Origin: Candidatus Omnitrophota bacterium
Lineage (GTDB): Bacteria; Omnitrophota; Gorgyraeia; 2-02-FULL-51-18
NCBI GenBank assembly: GCA_023247955.1
Contig: JAHFFL010000057.1
Coordinates: 1-7,297, forward strand
Direction: 5' to 3'
DNA: 7,297 nucleotides
Under the pieces are notes generated by a model that was given only the letters and a program-made list of their open reading frames with translations, ran no database searches and was not told where the DNA came from. A program made the position numbers and the translations under genes. Positions 5,018-7,297 of the stretch are shown one piece after another. Every line of letters starts with the position of its first letter. Position 1 is the stretch's first letter.

Positions 5018-6864
5018 AGCCGTTTTCCGCAATTTTTTTGTTATTTTTTGTGCTGTCGCCTCTCCACGCCGAACCCGCCGCTCTTTATTCAACCGAGACC
5101 TTTGTTTTTCCCGGTGAAACCCAGGGTGTCACCCTTCATTTAAAACCCCGCGGCGAATGGCGGCCTTTTTTTTGGGGGCTTGCCGATATCCCGGCGGAAT
5201 TCATGGACCAGGAAAGCGACGCCTATACCTGGGCCAATACTCTGTCTCCCGTCAGTGTTTGCGGCGTCATCGATTCACTGGCTCTTGATAGAAACGATCC
5301 TGCCATAGAAGAGTGTCTGGCCAAAATCCGCTCGGCGGTGGAATACTTTTTTGGATCAGAGTCTTCGGCCAAAAGAAATTACCCCATTTATTATTCCACA
5401 CTGCGCACTTTTGCCGATACCGCGTCCGGCTCGGACCTTGATGATTTAAAGAGACTGTTTGAACGACACGACATGAATTTTTTTTCACGCGTTGAAATTT
5501 GCCGCGGACTCTATCGCCTCATGGGCGAAAAAGAATTTGGGCCCTACCGTCAAAACCTTAAAGAGCAGTCGATTGACCTGAGGTTTTCTGCGGCCCTGGT
5601 ATGGGGGCAGGAAACGAATCAGTTGGGATCTGCCGAGCGGATTACCCTGGCCGAAGAAGCGATCACGCATGAGAAATGGTGGGTTCGCGCGAAGGCCATA
5701 GAGCTTTTATGGAAAATTCCTGCGTCCGAATCCGAGGTTATGCCGATTATCGAAAAAGGCCTGGCTGACGGCACGCCGGAAGTACGGATGAGAGCCTTGC
5801 AGGTTCTTTTTCGCTTAAATCCTGAAAAAGCGTGGCCGGTTCTTCAAATGCATTACATTCTTGAACGGCAAAACACGGAGAGGAAAGACACTTATTCTTA
5901 TTTCCGCAGTGTAGAAATTCTCGCCGGCGCGGCATCTGATTTGGAGGCGCTTTATAACGCATTAAAGCCATCCACTGGATTTGCGCGGTGTAAAATCATC
6001 GCTTATCTTATGGCGGACGGTGCCGCTCCGTCGCTTGAAAGTATTTCCAGCCAACCGAATGAAAGACAAACGCCGCTTACGATGGGTTTTTCGGCGCTCG
6101 GACTTTGGGACGCGGGGAGACTCGAACCTCTCGTCGGTCTCTACAAATTTTTGGATTTAAATGAAGAACGCTCTATTCCGCCGCGTTTTGCGCTTTTTTT
6201 CGCGCGCCTGCGCATTGGCCTCCTCATGGATTATTTTGAAAAAGCCTGGGAGAGATTCTCAAGCGACCCGGATAAAAATGCCTGGTCGCTTCTTCTTTAC
6301 AATGAAGCGCTGGCCAAGGCCGCCCAGGCGCCTTTCGTCAAAGATGCCGGTCGCGCTCAAAGCCTAATCGAGAAAAACCTGAATTCCGGAGACCCCTGGC
6401 TTCAGCTTTTGGCCGCCCGCGCGGCGATCATCGCGCATCTGGACACAAAGGCGAGAGAGAAAAATTCAAAAAAGTTTTTCTTTTACCATCACGACCGCAA
6501 AGATGGAGAGAATTTCGGAGATTTTGTCGTGGGGTGGCTTTGGCTTAAGCCGGAATTCAAAAAGTCGGCCGGTGGGTTTGAGGTCCATCTTAATCCTTCA
6601 GTGAACTGGAGGGCGCGCGGCATTTTTTTTGGAAAAGATATGTTGATCAATAACACCCAAGAAATTGTGGGGAAGAATGGGCAGGGCCTTATTCGCTCGG
6701 TCAGCTTGGTGAATCCAAGCGGCAAATGGATTGAACCGTTGGAAGGAGATGGGCGACGGTGGAGAGAAAAAGGGGTGGGAGAAGGCTGGGGACTACGCGT
6801 CAAATGCCGGTACAAGGATGAGGAGCAATGGCTAAGCTTTCCTATAAAAAAGGAGGATCTCTAA
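5014..6864 (+). CDS. Exported HEAT-like helical-repeat protein, unknown function
   Basis: The gene encodes 616 residues from a GTG start inside GTGA (5014-5017), overlapping the preceding stop. The signal peptide is at 1-19 (AIFLLFFVLSPLHA, cleavage before E20). A short beta-like N-terminal section (about 26-60) contains GEWRPFFWGL. From about 85 to 480 the protein is mostly helical. Parts resemble HEAT repeats, notably residues 220-268, where two helical pairs carry WWVRAKAIELLWKI and PEVRMRALQVLFRLNP; less clear repeats follow. The C-terminal 110 residues (about 505-616) look like beta strands, including GGFEVHLNPSVNWRARGIFF and GWGLRVKCRYKDEEQWLSF. HEAT repeats usually form protein-binding scaffolds, so a periplasmic scaffold is a reasonable guess. 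I see no catalytic motif. The ribosome site is weak, and translation is probably coupled to the gene before it. Confidence 0.85.
   Translation: MKPFSAIFLLFFVLSPLHAEPAALYSTETFVFPGETQGVTLHLKPRGEWRPFFWGLADIPAEFMDQESDAYTWANTLSPVSVCGVIDSLALDRNDPAIEECLAKIRSAVEYFFGSESSAKRNYPIYYSTLRTFADTASGSDLDDLKRLFERHDMNFFSRVEICRGLYRLMGEKEFGPYRQNLKEQSIDLRFSAALVWGQETNQLGSAERITLAEEAITHEKWWVRAKAIELLWKIPASESEVMPIIEKGLADGTPEVRMRALQVLFRLNPEKAWPVLQMHYILERQNTERKDTYSYFRSVEILAGAASDLEALYNALKPSTGFARCKIIAYLMADGAAPSLESISSQPNERQTPLTMGFSALGLWDAGRLEPLVGLYKFLDLNEERSIPPRFALFFARLRIGLLMDYFEKAWERFSSDPDKNAWSLLLYNEALAKAAQAPFVKDAGRAQSLIEKNLNSGDPWLQLLAARAAIIAHLDTKAREKNSKKFFFYHHDRKDGENFGDFVVGWLWLKPEFKKSAGGFEVHLNPSVNWRARGIFFGKDMLINNTQEIVGKNGQGLIRSVSLVNPSGKWIEPLEGDGRRWREKGVGEGWGLRVKCRYKDEEQWLSFPIKKEDL
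6850..6856 (+). promoter_or_regulatory. Strong ribosome binding site of the PrcB-like gene
   Basis: AAGGAGG, inside the end of the preceding coding sequence, is seven bases from the ATG at 6864. It is the strongest Shine-Dalgarno sequence in this operon, which suggests that this product is made at a higher rate than the coupled genes before it. Confidence 0.85.
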
Positions 6865-7297
6865 TGTTGAGACGGTTTTTATTGGTGATGATGGTTTTTG
6901 CGCTTTTTCCAGGAGTGGGAAACGCAGAAGGGCTATTGAGTAAAATGGATGAGCTCGAAGAGAAAGCGACGCCTCCATTGGAGGGTATCTCGTTCAAAAT
7001 CATAATCTCCGGAGAACAACGCCGCTATGAAGGTGGGCCGGCTTTGGTCGTGATACGCCAGGCGGCTGAATGGGGGCCGTTTTGGAAAGAGGCCATGGGT
7101 GATGATTCCCCAGCGCCTCAAGTTGATTTTGAAAATGAAATGGTGATCGCGTGTTTTTCCGGCGTAAAACCAACAAACGGTTATTACATCAAAATAACAA
7201 AAATCAGAGAGTTTGATAAAAATCTTTATATCAACGCTGAAATGGGGGGATGGGGCATGGCCGATGTCCTGACCTACCCCTACCAGATTGTCCGTTT
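6864..7297 (+). CDS. Exported PrcB-type domain protein (3' end beyond window)
   Basis: The frame is open from the ATG at 6864, which shares one base with the previous TAA, to the window edge. This gives 144 codons and an incomplete C-terminus. A signal peptide occupies 1-21 (hydrophobic FLLVMMVFALFPGV, cleavage GNA-E). The mature N-terminus, EGLLSKMDELEEKATPP, resembles that of the 270-residue exported protein in this operon. From about 43 on the sequence fits the PrcB C-terminal domain family: a first strand (FKIIISG), VVIRQAAEWGPFWKE (62-76), the core VDFENEMVIACFSGVKPTNG (87-106), YYIKITKI, and TYPYQIVR (137-144). PrcB is named for a subunit of the dentilisin protease complex of Treponema denticola, and many members are stand-alone exported proteins of unknown role. 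No partner protease is visible here. The family assignment is from motif memory. Confidence 0.8.
   Translation, partial: MLRRFLLVMMVFALFPGVGNAEGLLSKMDELEEKATPPLEGISFKIIISGEQRRYEGGPALVVIRQAAEWGPFWKEAMGDDSPAPQVDFENEMVIACFSGVKPTNGYYIKITKIREFDKNLYINAEMGGWGMADVLTYPYQIVR

Overview
The window reads almost entirely left to right on the + strand. It holds eight supportable genes, the last cut by the window edge. Nothing in it fixes the taxonomy. Small overlapping operons, exported HEAT-like and PrcB-like proteins, and a homospermidine synthase/decarboxylase pair would fit a Gram-negative, possibly uncultivated, lineage such as the Omnitrophota or a relative. That placement is an impression from recalled gene styles, not a measurement. 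TGA is used as an ordinary stop (4206-4208, 5015-5017) and TGG encodes Trp, so the standard bacterial code applies.

Positions 1-287 hold no intact gene. They contain an open but start-less frame (7-168) that looks like a gene remnant, a GGGAC/GTCCC hairpin (221-245) resembling the REP-type hairpins linked to Y1 transposases, and a six-codon minigene (271-291) whose stop overlaps the next start. A two-gene unit follows: a 64-residue two-helix membrane protein (288-482) and, one base later, a compact EVE-domain protein (484-903). The 904-1065 spacer is GC-rich and full of short inverted repeats at first, then AT-rich, and ends in a good ribosome binding site.

Positions 1066-3697 form a polyamine unit. 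It comprises a homospermidine synthase of the saccharopine-dehydrogenase-like fold (1066-2574) and an overlapping fold-III PLP ornithine/lysine-type decarboxylase (2534-3697). The second enzyme would make putrescine, and the first would condense it to homospermidine. Both genes prefer G/C-ending codons.

After a 73-base spacer with a TATAAT box, a second operon runs from 3771 past the window end. Its four genes are joined by overlapping stop/start codons. They encode a four-helix membrane protein, an exported Ala/Gly/Lys-rich 270-residue protein, an exported 616-residue protein with HEAT-like helical repeats, and an exported protein with a PrcB-type C-terminal domain (partial). Except for the PrcB domain I recognise no family. 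This cell-envelope operon is the best candidate for something undescribed. Its tight coupling, shared export and a short motif common to two of the mature N-termini suggest one working unit, but its function cannot be read from this sequence.
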